Shown here piece after piece: positions 42,555 to 54,471 of a stretch of DNA of 64,000 bases (positions within the stretch are counted from its first letter, which is position 1; the number at the start of each line of letters is the position of its first letter). The notes under the pieces are model-generated. The model saw only the letters and a program-made list of their open reading frames with translations, made no database searches and was not told the origin of the DNA. The DNA is from Euborellia annulipes (lineage: Eukaryota > Arthropoda > Insecta > Dermaptera > Anisolabididae): assembly GCA_023213315.1 (NCBI GenBank), contig JAKCPI010002472.1, positions 50,327-114,326 of the forward strand. Reading direction: 5' to 3'. Made by a program: the position numbers and the translations under genes.

Positions 42555-43260
42555 AATTTGTAGATATTTGGTTATGATTTGAAATATAATGTTCCTTTTT
42601 TTTTAAATAAAGATACACTACGTTTCTTTAATTACAGTACGTGACTGACCACAAAAGCGATGTTTTTGCAAGGAAGTAAGGTATTTTCATGTTTTTATGA
42701 TAGAACCAATTAGAAAATTATATTGATTACTGAGAAACAAAAATTGTGTTACATGGTGTAACATCTGAAAAAATAAAAAATTAATAAAAATTTTAAAATA
42801 AATATTTATATAAAAAAAAGCTTTTTGTCCTGAAATATTTCTACAAACGTCCCCCCTCCTCGTAAAACCGCGTTTGATTTGTAATAACTTAATACAAACT
42901 AAATAAAATTGTATAAATAAAAAAGAGCCAGGGGGCTAAACACATTACCCCTGAGAGAGTGAAAAGAGTCTGTAAATTAATATTTTGTTCTTCGAATTCA
43001 TTAAGAAATGTTTGCATTTTCTTTAAATATTATTAAGCATAAAAACCCCCCGAAGGACTTGCTTAATGCCAAGAGTTAATTTAAAAAATCAACACCCCCT
43101 CCCTCTCCTTCATGGGCAAATCATACCACTAGATTTGTATTTAAGATGACTTTATGAATAATTCTATATAAATAAAATTTATATTTTATATATGTATTTA
43201 GGAAATTGTTTATTTGAAGGAAGTATATAGCTGAAAGTTGATATTTAAATTTGGAAGAAA
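42555..43260. other. Mostly AT-rich, no recognised features
   Basis: Only short C-rich patches were seen. Confidence 0.35.
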
Positions 43261-43308
43261 AATGAACAATGCAGCTAGTTTTTATATATTTTAAATTATC
43301 AAAACCAA

Positions 43309-43347
43309 GGCCGACGTTTCGGTCACATATGAGACCATCTTCAGGGC
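43309..43347 (-). ncRNA. Hammerhead-ribozyme-like motif
   Basis: Minus strand: GCC/GGC stem I; CTGAAGA; T; stem II GGTC/GACC; GAA; AC/GT stem III; cleavage C. All core elements are present. Confidence 0.6.
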
Positions 43348-43596
43348 TAAATATATATACCTATATATTTGGAACGAAGTTCATTTACGCGGCTTACAGT
43401 AGGGTGAATTTTTTAGAAATCTTTCGCAGGGCGGAAAAATAAAGTTTCGAAGAAAAAATTTTCCGCGTTGAACTCTTGAACAATCATACCCCCCCCCTCT
43501 TCTAGTGATGCCCCAGGCCCCCAACTGTCTCGGTACGCCTCTGCCCACACGTTTGCTTTTTTCAGACATTAACCTGGTCCCATATGTAACCGAAAC

Positions 43597-43859
43597 CAGT
43601 GGCGGATCCAGAGGTGTTTCTCGGGGGGGGGGGTAATCTGGAGTGACTGGTCGCACAGCACACATTTTTTTTCTTAATTTCGGTAATTTTAAGGCGCATT
43701 CTGAAATTGTTTGCCAGAATATAAATACAAATCAAATTTTTAAGTATTAATTTTTAAAATTTTACATTAAAAATACATTTTTTCGAAAAAAGTATTTTTT
43801 TTCAAATCTCAGGGAGGAGAATTACCCCCTTTACCCCCCCCCCCTTGTATCCGTCCTTG
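43597..43859 (+). mobile_element. hAT MITE family D inside a hammerhead core
   Basis: CAGTGGCGGATCCAGAGGTG to TTGTATCCGTCCTTG, 263 bp. The perfect 8-bp TSD ACCGAAAC (43589-43596 and 43860-43867) is itself the GAAA part of the ribozyme core. Confidence 0.9.
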
Positions 43860-43915
43860 ACCGAAACGTCGGTTTTGATAGTAAATCGAACTAAAAACTA
43901 GCTACATTACTCATT

Positions 43916-44800
43916 TTTCTACAAAATTTAAATATTTAGAAAATATTTTGATAATTTGTTTTCGTTGTATTGTAATGTAGTCTATAGTTGTATGGATAAC
44001 ACTAAAGATGGCCTCAAATTGGGAACGTAATGTCATCTTAGATGTCGACTAATAAATAAAATTAAAAAAAAAAAAATGGTCTAGGCCTAACAACCTTTGT
44101 GATAGTTACATCAGATTTTCGGAAAGTATTACTTAAAAAATTCTACCTAGTAGAAAATAAAAGACAATAATTATTAAATATGGAATTTTTTTTATTTAGC
44201 GGAAAAACGATGATGAAATTTTACCTTCTGAATAATTTTCTTCCTAAATGAAGGGAGAATACGCCTACGCCATTTGATTCCTAGTATTATTTACTATTAG
44301 TAATGATTTTTTTTCTTGTTTTTATTGCATTAAACATAAATTTAATTAATTGTTTTTTATAAATAGATGAATAAATTAGTGAAAAAAAAACGAAACTAAT
44401 AAAGTTGTTGTTTATCATTTTTGTATGAAAAGACAATTTCTTTGTTTAATTTGTAATAAGAGAATTTCTTTGTTTAAGTTTAGAGTCGAGTCGAACGGTG
44501 AGTCATCGTAGCCCAAGGATTGACTAACATGATTAATTATGTGAAGTCACCCTTTTAACGGCATTATATCACACTAAATGCATTCTTGACAAATACTCTA
44601 TCGAGTTTTTAATCATTTTTAAAGGAAATGGATTGATAAATAAATAAATTACTACTTAATAGATATGGGAAGGAAGAAAGGAAGAGGTCAAAAAATTTTA
44701 TTTTTGAGTGAAAAATTTGTTAGGGTCTTGATTCATTCAGCTATCAATAACGAGAGCTAATTTGGAGATGTAGATAAATCAATAAAGAATATTTTCTTTT
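43916..44800. other. AT-rich stretch with a SINE-like 3' tail
   Basis: Near 44005-44075, AGATGGCCTCAAATTGGGAA...TTAGATGTCGACTAATAAATAAAATT resembles the 3' end of the S3 SINEs. Nothing else was recognised. Confidence 0.35.
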
Positions 44801-44807
44801 TAATTAA

Positions 44808-45184
44808 GGTGCGCGTCTCGAAAAGCCGTTAGGACACGATTCACTACTGAGTTACTCTAGGCGGCAAGAGATGGCGTTAGTTTTTCCCATAGGGATTTCA
44901 TTTGAAAGATTCCAGCTAATTAATTAAGGGTAAAAAATTAATTATTCTTTAACACAATGATTACTAATTTAATTATCTATAAGTTATAGAGCGATTTTTT
45001 TAAAAATATCTTTTATTTAATGCGATTAATCTAGAAAAAAAATTATTTTTTCGAAAATCAAAAAAAGGGCTTCTCTAAGTTGTAGACATTTTAAATAGCT
45101 TTAATTTAAAAAAAATTTGAGGTCGATAACTTAACAATTGTGACCGCTGTAAACTCGCAAAATTAGCACCCTGAGACGCGCACC
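44808..45184. mobile_element. TTAA MITE (family C), copy 3
   Basis: GGTGCGCGTCTCG to TGAGACGCGCACC between TTAA sites (44804-44807 and 45185-45188). About 20 bp shorter than the other copies, with the 'ATACAAGGGATTTATT' part deleted. Confidence 0.8.
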
Positions 45185-45237
45185 TTAAAATATAGCCACT
45201 ACATAATCTATCAACTCAAAAAATAAAAAATTTTAAT

Positions 45238-45780
45238 GAAACGAAAATATATATAATTTTTTACTTTCTCTTACCCTATATATGAAATCTGTATATAGAA
45301 AGTATTGCGATCAATGCAGTGGCGTAGCGAGGGGGGAGCAAGGGGGTCATCATGCCCCGGGCGCTACTCACAAAGGGGCGCCAAATGGTCCGTAAAACAA
45401 AAAATTGCTGGATAATTTTTATTATAATTGATTTCTGGAAAATATATTTTAAATATAGTTCCAGTGTAATATAATATTTTACTGATATAATGTTATAAGG
45501 TTTTCGAATGGGGGGGGCGCTAAAAGGTATTGTGCCCCGGGCGCGAGTTAAGCTCACTACGCCACTGGATCAATGTCAAAAATTCGATGTCGAGATTTTG
45601 ATGTTTTGAAATCCCCTGAGTCCAAAAAGGTGGGTCCCGCAAATTGGTCTGTGTGTGTGTGTGTGTGTGTGTGTGGACATGCACAACTTCCTTTTACAGA
45701 ACGGTAAGAGAAAGTTGTGTGCTGTGGGCCAGTCACACCAGATTTTTTTTGTTTTTTTTTTTTAATAAAGCCGCTAGAAA
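45238..45780 (-). mobile_element. Family B element, copy 7
   Basis: TTTTTACTTTCTCTTACCC at the left; right side with a (GT)n run (45646-45675) and hairpin half GAAAGTTGTGTGCTGTGGGC...CACACCAGATTTTT. A hAT MITE interrupts it. Confidence 0.7.
45317..45567. mobile_element. hAT MITE inside family B copy 7
   Basis: CAGTGGCGTAGCGAGGGGGG to GAGTTAAGCTCACTACGCCACTG, 251 bp, perfect 8-bp TSD GATCAATG (45309-45316 and 45568-45575). Confidence 0.9.
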
Positions 45781-46034
45781 GGAAAAATAGATCTCCCTTT
45801 CTAGAAAAACATCTGTCGACTGAGTCATGATAAATACACAAAAAAATTCTTATTAATCAGTATTTAATCAATTATCTATTTCCTCTTCTTTTTTTTTATT
45901 TCTAAATCTGGGACTCATCAAAAAGTTTGTAATGATTCGTAAATTGGCAGAGAGAAAAAATATTCTAGGAAGGGTTTTGATTTATTTGGAAATACTGGCG
46001 GATCAATAGTGTGGTGGGTAAGATAATTTATAAG

Positions 46035-46365
46035 GGCCGGTTGCTTCACATCTAGTCAACTAACAAACTTATCCGACCGATAGCAATTCATCGATATATG
46101 GTAAAAAAGAACATCCTTAACCTTTGAAAAAAAAATGAGTTTTTTCAAATATAATTAGCTATCTGAGGTATAAAGAAAATTTTGTGAAGTTAGTAGCTTA
46201 AGGCATTATTTATAAAAAAAATTATTAAAAATTAAAATAACTAATTGAAGCTAATTAATTTAAGAAAAATTTAAAAATTAAAAAAAAAATAAATAAACAA
46301 AATTTGTATATCGAACTCTGGGTCTTAGCTAGTTAACTACGATCTGGGCTCTTATTTAATAATTT
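46035..46365. mobile_element. MITE-like family H, copy 2
   Basis: GGGCCGGTTGCTTCACATCT through TTAGCTAGTTAACTACGATC, uninterrupted. It shows the state of 33410 before the hAT insertion. Confidence 0.5.
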
Positions 46366-46383
46366 TATTAGCTGAACTAGATG

Positions 46384-46570
46384 CAAGGGTGGATACAAGG
46401 GGGAGGGGTAAAGGGGGTAACTAACCCCCCCCCCCGAGATTTGAAATTAAAATTTCGAAAAAAAAAATTTATTTTTAATGTAAAATTCTAAAAATTTGAT
46501 TTGTATTTATATTCTGGCAAACAAGTACAGAATGTGCCTTTAAATTACAGAAATTAAGAAAAAAAAGCGT
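46384..46570 (-). mobile_element. hAT MITE family D, truncated
   Basis: CAAGGGTGGATACAAGGGGG then the family-D interior. The CTGGATCCGCC end is missing. Confidence 0.65.
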
Positions 46571-48550
46571 CCCTCAAGAGGTTTAAACTCGAGTTCTTGG
46601 TTTAATTCATTCAATTTGTACGGCGCCTTTACCATCTCGAAATTATACTTTTTAAGCTACTTAAATTTGATTCATATATTTTTTTTTTTTTTTTAATAAA
46701 CTAGTTTCTGAATTTGATTTCATAACCTGGGTTTATTAAAATTCAAGCCCGAGAGAATATGAAAAACGATTGAAAATTCATATTTTTATTTACAGTGTAG
46801 TTAATGAGTTCAATTTTGATTTATTTGAAATATCCTTAAACAACTTATTTTTTATTAAATTAAATTGATCTGACCTAACTAACTCAGATTTTGGCAGCTT
46901 AGCTTGCCATCCTCACAGGACAAAAGACTCGTACATGAAAGGAAATTAGCAAAACAGTAACGAAATAGGTTAGGTCAAATAATTTCTTAAAAAACAATAT
47001 AGGAAAACAAAACGTCTTTTTTAAACACTCAATCGTATTTCTATATTTTCTTTATTTTTTTTTTTTTAATGGAAATTTTATTTTTAAGTGAAGAGATTTT
47101 ATTTAATTGTGATATATCATATTTCATAGCTAATCAAAGATATAAAATTTAAATTAATAAGCATAAGCATATATAATATTTATAACTTCATACAAAAAAA
47201 AAAAGAGGTTTTAATTTTCTCTTAATATTTATTTTTACCTTAAAAATATTAGAAAGCGAAATGCAGAACTAAAAGGCTCTTAAAAAGAAAGCCTAGAATA
47301 AATATTTTTTTTTTTTTTGGGGCATTAACTCAACTTCAAATAATTTTCAAAATAAGGAGTTAAAATATTGTAATCTAATACAGAGGAATTTTGAAAGAAA
47401 ACAATTTCAAATTTCTTTTTTGAGGATTTTAAGTAATAGAGTAAGGTGGGGAAAAGCCGGTTTTTTGGGATTTTTTCTCAAAAAAAAAAAGGTTTTTGAG
47501 AGGGAGGGGAAGGTATATTTCGGCGTTTTTCTAAGTATAGTGGAAAAAAAAATATTAGTGTTCTAATAACGTAGCCCAAATATTAGACCCTGTGTGCTAG
47601 CCCGAATTTAGACCAATAATAGTTTCAACTTTAGAGGTCAATTAAAAAATCGAAGGTATTGCGTAATCGTTTGAATAAAAATATAAAAGCCACAATTATC
47701 CTTAACATGATAGTTATAATGATTTTACTCAGTGCGTGTCAAAAGATGTTTATATTTGGAAATATTAAGAATGGACCACAGTGCCATCCACTCATGGACC
47801 AATTTGAAACTAATAGACGACAATTTATTTAATATTAAGCAACATTTTTGCTACAAAAACTCCAGGGGGCGTGAATAACCCCCGCAATGTGGGGGAGAGG
47901 CGCAGTAAGTCAACGGGTGCAGACACCCGAGCGTATAAAAAATATATAAAATTTAAAAAATAAAATGTAGTAAACACATTATCATCAAAATAAAATTGTT
48001 TCATAAATAACACTGTTCAACAGTGAATTTTTCCCGGGGTATTCTTGAGTATATGGGTAGCGCTAATTCAAAATCAAATCAGTGTTGACCCATTAGGCAT
48101 AGTTTTAGAGAAAAATAAATCGAATATAGAATAATAACAAATTTGCTCTGAAGCGGTTCTAATTTTGAATTTTCAAGATTTTTTTAAGGCGTCACCCCTT
48201 AAAAATATGCAGATAGTTAAATACATAGAAATATTCAAGTTTCAGTACAATCTGAAGTGATTTAGTGATGAAAATTTAGAATTTAGAATTTATTTAGATA
48301 GAATTCGCTAAGGCAGTGCCTCTTAGAGAAAGTACAAAAGTTTTACAAAATAGAGCGGACATACTAGTCGCTACAATTTTCATTTTCAATAACAGTCAAT
48401 TGGAAAAAAACAAATAAAAAAAATTTAAAAAAAAATCAAATATAAATAATAATAATTAAAACAAAAGAAATATATAAAAGAATGATAATGAATAAAAAAC
48501 AATATTCGCAAGACCAGGAGATACCGGAGATCTCCCCAAAATCAGAGTTA
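46571..48550. other. Low-repeat AT-rich stretch
   Basis: No gene recognised. A hAT-like GC-richer patch is seen at 47860-47935 (CCAGGGGGCGTGAATAACCC ... ACGGGTGCAGACACCC). The 48120-48330 part is related to the family-M neighbourhood. Confidence 0.35.
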
Positions 48551-48559
48551 AAAGAAGAA

Positions 48560-48665
48560 AAATCAAAAACTTTCAGTTTTTTTTTTTTTTTAACTTTGGA
48601 CACCCCTAAAAATTTGTTTACCATCCCTGAATGCAAAAATCGTATATTTACGATATTCTGTAGTT
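48560..48665 (+). repeat. Repeat family M, copy 2
   Basis: A T-run, AACTTTGGACACCCCTAAAA and CATCCCTGAATGCAAAAA match 4010-4080. The frames on both strands here (129 and 87 codons) are AT-driven and share the repeat. Confidence 0.5.
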
Positions 48666-48794
48666 CTTTAATTTTCCAAAAAACATTCATTCGTGAAAAT
48701 CGGTTAATTATTAACGAAATTATAAACAAAATAGTTATCAAATGATAATTTTTTCTTTGTGAACGGGATAGTATCTCTCGAATTTGATTGATAC

Positions 48795-48845
48795 AAGTAA
48801 ATAAACACAAGGTTATTTGTTTCAAAATTGATTTAATTAAAAATT
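48795..48845 (-). mobile_element. Hammerhead-element arm fragment
   Basis: ACACAAGGTTATTTGTTTCA...TTAATTAAAAATTA matches the left arm at 2797-2845, cut off before the core by family K copy 4. Confidence 0.5.
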
Positions 48846-48854
48846 ACTTAACGC

Positions 48855-49075
48855 TTCTTCTTCTTTCCTAGCCTTATTCCCGCAGTGCGGGGTCGGCGGA
48901 GGGATGTGTTTATTGCGACCGAAAGAAATAGAACAGGCCGGCCTGTCGCACGGTCTGACGCCTGTTGAAAATATAGAAGGAAGGACAGACATGTAAAGAA
49001 CAGAAGGACTGCTAGTCCCAGCTCGGGTAGCTCGTGGTCGCCATCCACGTACACACAAGATATGGGCCCCTGACC
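48855..49075 (-). mobile_element. Family K retroposon, copy 4
   Basis: CTTCTTCTTTCCTAGCCTTA ... GGTCTGACGCCTGTTGAAAA ... AGCTCGTGGTCGCCATCCAC. It is full length, but no TSD is evident. Confidence 0.7.
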
Positions 49076-49079
49076 ATCT

Positions 49080-50560
49080 AACTTTGATAACTATTTTGTT
49101 AAAAAATTAATAAATTTTCTAGAAAGAAGGGGAACGGGAGCGAAGTGGTTACGCATGCTTTTCCCGATAAGATGGCGTAGTGTGTCATAAAAAGTATGCC
49201 TAAAAATCAAGTAATTCAAAAATTTGCCAAGAGATGTCAGAATGGTAGCTAATAATATTTAATGCATTTGGTTGATTTTCATTGATCTTTTAACAATAAA
49301 TACTTTATAAATGTTATTATATATTATGTATCTTTTATAAAAGCATAAAAATATATAAATATAGGCCAGATATAGGCTAATACTATATCGGCTGTTAGAC
49401 TAGCCTGCCATCTATTGCAAGAATGCTGAACTAATTTGACGGTTAATTTTTAAATAAATCATCCAAGTTTATTTTAAAAATTTCTTAATTAATATGTGAT
49501 TAATAATAACAATAAATTCATTTTTAAATTTACAAAAAAAATTATTGGGACTGATTGTTTTTTTGTATTTGCTTGATAACAAAAAAATTAATTACGATAA
49601 TTTTTTAACAAGTCATTAAAAAAATTATAGCTCGATGTCCCAATAATCTCTTATGAATTATTTAATTCATTTAAAAAAAAACCGCATTGAAAAATTCCTT
49701 ATTTTACTCTAGTTTTTTACTTTTTTGAAAGTACGTTTAGACGTCGATCCTGAACCCTCTTAAGAACTATAGAATATGGTTTTTTCATTCAGGGATTGCA
49801 TTAGGGGTGTCCAAAGTTTAAAAAAATTGTACAAATTGGATTTTTCTAAACTTTAAGCCACTACTAAATAATTAAATGTATTTAAATTTTAAATTCTATA
49901 TTAACAAATATATTTAAAAAACTTTTTTTTTTTTTTTTTGAGGGGGGGGGCATTCTTGAACCTACAGGGGTGCCAATGTAGTTATGCCTCTGAGAAACTC
50001 CATTAACGAATTTAGACCCTAGCCCCTTGTTTGCGCTTTCTTTTCAAGCCTTATTTTTAGAAAAATTCAGAGTAGACCTTTAATGAATAAAATTTTCTCG
50101 CCCGTATTTTTATTGCCTCCTCGGCATTTGACTATTTCAAGACTAATGGGTACATTTTAAGAAACACTTCTCTAAGGTCATAGTTTTGGCCGTCTCTAAC
50201 ATTTATGAATGTAGCCAAAAATATTTTAGTCGAAATTCGGAGGTCATAATGACATGACAAAAAGAAAGAGCGAATTCCTGCCTGTTGCCTTTATACTTAA
50301 TGAATAATATTGACATATAAATAATAATAACAATAACGGTTATTAATCAATACCCAATTAGAAAACTTTTCTTTTAATGGATCATAATCATTTACGTATA
50401 AAAAAATTTTAATAAATTATTTTAATTTGCAATTTAAAACTAATTAGAATATTTATTTTCGTAGACAGAGGAATTAGGCATTCTAAGACCCTAAGAAAAA
50501 TTTCAACCTTATTTATTTTACTGATATACTTTAAAAAGGGCATATAAAAAATAGTTTATT
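49080..50560. other. AT-rich stretch with family M copy 3
   Basis: Inverted family M lies at 49765-49880 (TTCATTCAGGGATTGC, TAGGGGTGTCCAAAGTTT). A hAT-like right end GTGCCAATGTAGTTATGCCTCTG is at 49969-49993. Nothing else was recognised. Confidence 0.4.
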
Positions 50561-50564
50561 TATA

Positions 50565-51400
50565 TGAATTTTAATCTAAAAAGAAAAAAATTTATTTTGT
50601 TACCATGGTAACCATTTCTCCAACTATTTTCCTATAAAGTACAAGAGTAAAGTGTGCTTCAAAAGATTTCAAGGGCAAAATGAGAATATACATTTTAAAG
50701 AACATGTAAAAAATAATTGATTTATGAATTTTAAGGTGCGCGTCTCGAAAAACCGTTAGACTACGATTCACTACCGAGTTACTCTAGGCGGCAAGAGATG
50801 GCGTTAGTTTTTCCCATGGGGATACAAGGGATTTATTTCATTTCATTTGAAAGATTCCAGCTAATTAATTAACGGTAAAAAATTAATTATTTTTTAACAC
50901 AATGATTACTAATTTAATTATCTATAAGATATAGAGCTCCTTTTTTTTAAATATCTTTTATTTAATGCGATTAATCTAAAAAAAAATTTTATTTTTTCGA
51001 AAATCAAAAAAAGGGCTTCTATAAGTTGTAGATATTTTAAATAGCTTTAATTTTAAAAAAATTTGAAGTCGATAGCTTCAAAATTGTGGCCGCTGGAATC
51101 TCCCAAAATTACCACCCCGAGACGCGCACCTTAAACAAAATCCTTGGTGGGAATTTTGAGATAATCGAAAAAGACTGAGAAATTACAAGTACTAGTACTT
51201 TTTGGCCGATTTTGTTTAAAAGTTTATTGTCACTACTTCGGGAGGTGCCTAACTTAAATCGAAAATTTCAACCTCGTAGCTCATTTTCTTCATGATTAAA
51301 AATGTCCACACATACAGACACACTTTTTTGGACTCAGGGGACCTCAAAACGTATTTTCGTAGACAGAGGACACGTGTATATCCATCAATTTCTAATAAAA
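50565..51400 (+). mobile_element. Family B element, copy 8
   Basis: TTGTTACCATGGTAACCATT to CTCAGGGGACCTCAAAACG, with the family-C MITE inserted at the TTAA of 'gaattttaatcaaaat'. Confidence 0.7.
50735..51130. mobile_element. TTAA MITE (family C), copy 4
   Basis: GGTGCGCGTCTCG to CGAGACGCGCACC, TTAA at 50731-50734 and 51131-51134. Other family B copies show the single-TTAA empty site, which supports TTAA duplication. Confidence 0.85.
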
Positions 51401-52380
51401 GTTTTAAGTTTAAGGGAAAAATTCAGACATAAAAAATAATTGAAATAAGTTTAAAAAAAAAAATTTAAATTTTGTTCCACTAGCTGAATTCTACTTAAAC
51501 CATCAGAGTCAATAAAATGATCTAGGCTATATAACATTTTTTTTTTTAAATAATTAGTTATATTCAACAATCAATTAAAAACTTCATTGTACTGGTAAGA
51601 TACTCAAAAAAAAAATTTTTTTATTAAAAAAATCTAAATGAAATTTTTTATAATCTTTATCCTAAATAAGCGTAAAGTTTTGGTTCTATAAATTCAAGGA
51701 TAAAGAGTATAAGAATAATAAATGAGAATTTTTCAAATTAAAAGCTGAAATATTCAAACTCGCTCTTAATTAATGAAAAAAAAACAACAAAAATTCAGTA
51801 GTCTCTCGGGAATTTTGAAGCAAGAAAAACATAACACACTACGTTTAGCTACATAAAAAAAATAATTTCTTTTTAAATATTATATATATGTACTACACAA
51901 TGCTCATCAATGATTTATTTTTGGAGATTGAATAATTGAGTTTAATAAAAGTTTTTATCAATGTATTGACATTTTAATTTTATTTAAATTACTAAATATA
52001 TTTTCCATTTATAATAATGGAAAAATTTGTTTGCATGCATATGAAATTATTTTCTTTATAATATAGACTTTGCACAGGGAATGCGCGGATTTAGCACGTC
52101 ATCACGCGCTTTTGTTTTAATATTGATAAATACATTTACGTAGACTGTTTGCCGACATATACGACGCATTTTCATTTATACTTAAAGATTGTGTGATTAT
52201 TTTTTTCATTTCTTTATCTTAATATCTTAGAAAATTAGAGATATAACATTAATTATAATATAAAAAATTTTAGCCTATTCGAAAATTAAGAAAATAATTT
52301 TAGAAATAAACATGTAATGAAAAAAAAATTAGATAAATTCTTTATTCGTGTTAAGATTTAAATGTTTTTTCAACGTCTTG
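51401..52380. other. AT-rich stretch with a CRE-like patch
   Basis: GGAATGCGCGGATTTAGCACGTCATCACGCGC near 52078-52109 is the only GC-richer spot; it may be regulatory. Nothing else was recognised. Confidence 0.3.
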
Positions 52381-52506
52381 TTATTGCTTAAAAGTTCGAG
52401 TCACGTTGTTGATCAGTAGGATATTTAGTTGCGTTAATCCGCGAATGTTGGCGCTGCTCATCAATGAGTTAAATAAGCGGGAGAAGAGAGCATAAGAGTC
52501 CGCCAT
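52381..52506 (-). CDS. Possible first coding exon or small ORF
   Basis: ATG at 52506 in an excellent context (AAAAATGGCGGA, also a YY1-like initiator) opens 41 codons (MADSYALFSRLFNSLMSSAN...) to a TAA. A donor-like AAC|GTGACT lies within it. The block is GC-richer than its surroundings. No family is recognised. Confidence 0.25.
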   Translation of the reverse strand: MADSYALFSRLFNSLMSSANIRGLTQLNILLINNVTRTFKQ

Positions 52507-52689
52507 TTTTGATATGATTCATCTGTTAGATGAGTATGCATTTATCAGAAATTATAATCGATTATTTTTTAATAATAATTAATCATTAAGGTGAATATTT
52601 GATACAGGAAAATTTGAGTTATATAAATTCCAGCTATTAGCTAATTCGTAAGGCGTTGATTAATAAACATGAAGAATTTTTTAAATAAA

Positions 52690-53297
52690 TTAGTTGTGTT
52701 CTGGGCTTGTCGCACCAGATTTTTTTGTGTCGACAAATATATTTAGTTGCTGAGAGTACGGTACATTGAATTCAATATGTAAAATTGATAAACATGGAAA
52801 AATATTTATATTTTGTTACATTGGGAACCATCTTTCCTATGAAGTCCAAGAGTAAAGTGGTCTTCATAAGACTTCAATGGTAAAATGAGAATATACATTT
52901 TAAAGAGAATCTAAAAAATAATTGATTTTTGAATTTTAATAAAAATCGTTGAAGCGAATTTTGAAAAAAAATCGAAAAAAACTGAAAAAGTAACATCAGT
53001 AATGTACTAGTACTTTTTGGCCGATTTTGTTCAAAAGCTTCGTGTCAAACTTAAATATAAAATTTCAACCTCCTAGCTCTTTTCATTCTTGAGATATTTC
53101 GTTCACAGACACACACACACATACAGGCAAACAGACAAACCATGTCGTGAAAGCACTTTTAGAATCAGGGGACCTAAAAACGTGTATATCCATCAAAATC
53201 TCGACATCGAATTTTTGACATGAATCCCAAATACTTTCTCTTTATATATATATATCTGGTATATATATTACATATATACAAAGGTAAGAGAAAGTGA
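52690..53297 (+). mobile_element. Family B element, copy 9 (most complete)
   Basis: GTTGTGTTCTGGGCTTGTCG...CACCAGATTTTTTTG, GTACGGTACATTGAATTC, ..., a (CA)n patch, ..., AAAGGTAAGAGAAAGTGAAA. It serves as the empty-site reference for copies 6 and 8. Confidence 0.75.
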
Positions 53298-53400
53298 AAT
53301 GATTTAATATAAAAAATGTCTAGCATCTTAATTTTACCAAAAAAATTTAAGGAAATTCAGAATTTTGTACGATTTGGTGTACCTAATCAAAATGAAATAT

Positions 53401-53646
53401 TTTCTTCTTCTGTCCTAGCCTTATTCCCGCGATGCGAGGTCGGCGGACCTCATTTTTCCCTCCAACCCTAAGATTCGTATTTGCGAATGAGAAGAATAGA
53501 ACAGGCCGGCCGGTCGCACGGTCTGACGCCTGTTGAAAAGAGGAACGAAGAGACAGACGTACAAAGAACAGGACTGCCTGTCCCAGCTCGGATAGCTCGT
53601 GGTCGCCATACACGAACCTATAAGATGTCGGCCCCTGAGCGAAATT
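53401..53646 (-). mobile_element. Family K retroposon, copy 5
   Basis: 246 bp with a 12-bp TSD AAAATGAAATAT (53389-53400 and 53647-53658). The 3' tail on the minus strand is AGGACAGAAGAAGAAAA. The two long overlapping frames are by-products. Confidence 0.85.
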
Positions 53647-54471
53647 AAAATGAAATATACCATGGGGAACATAAACATTTGCACCCTAACAGGTTTGCAA
53701 GACGCCTACTAGTTAGACAGCCCAATCGACTCCCCAATACATATGCAGTGTCTGTGTGAATTTACCTGAGCTAGAGTTCTGAGGGTATTTTATGAAGAAG
53801 CCATAAACCATCCCTTTGGAAAATAGATACATTTTAAATAAAAATTTGCGAATTCCTCTCTCTATCTCGCAATGCAAGTAGCCAGATCGGTGAAATTTAG
53901 TAAATAATTCTTACCCTAAAATTGTATAACTGTTTCAAATTTTGGAGTAATTACAATACTTCAACCGGAAGTAGTTAGTACTTTACCTAAGATTATAAAA
54001 ATTACCTTTTAAAAATATTTTAATCTGGTTATTAATTTTGAAAGTGGCCTAATTCCATTCTTGGTAAGAAGGGTTTGAAAGTTTTATAAACATATACCAT
54101 ACATTTAAATAGCCGGGCAACAAATTAATAGGCCAGAATCGATAGCAAAGAATTGAAATATATTTTCGCCACTTTGCTACTCAAAAGAGAAGTGCATTTC
54201 TTTCTCACTTTCCTTACTAAAAATATTACATTTTTAAAATACTTCTATAATCTTAGGTAAAGTAGGCCTACTTCCGGTTGAAGTATTTACTACAAAATTT
54301 GAAACAGATCTCCAATTTTAGGGCAAGAATTATTTATTAAATTTCATCGATCTGGCTTCTTGCATTGCGAGATAGAAAGAAGAATTCGCAAATTTTTACT
54401 TTCTCTTATTTTATTTAAATTTTATCTATTGTCTGAACATGCCACATTAGGGTGGCTCTTATTTTTCAAAG

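Larger units (their letters stand above)
43265..43915. mobile_element. Hammerhead fold-back split by hAT insertions
   Basis: Arms GCAGCTAGTTTTTA...ATTATCAAAACC (43271) and GTCGGTTTTGATAG...AAAAACTAGCTAC (43868) are inverted. The centre holds a family-J hAT fragment (43395-43550). The second core, at the GTAACCGAAAC site, is filled by a hAT MITE. Confidence 0.65.

Noticed and set aside
43381..43665. 94-codon minus ORF
   Set aside because: It crosses the borders of two hAT insertions and a fold-back, so it cannot be an ancestral gene.
48436..48825. 129-codon minus ORF and 87-codon plus ORF over the same stretch
   Set aside because: Both strands are open because of AT-rich composition, and part of the region is repeat family M.
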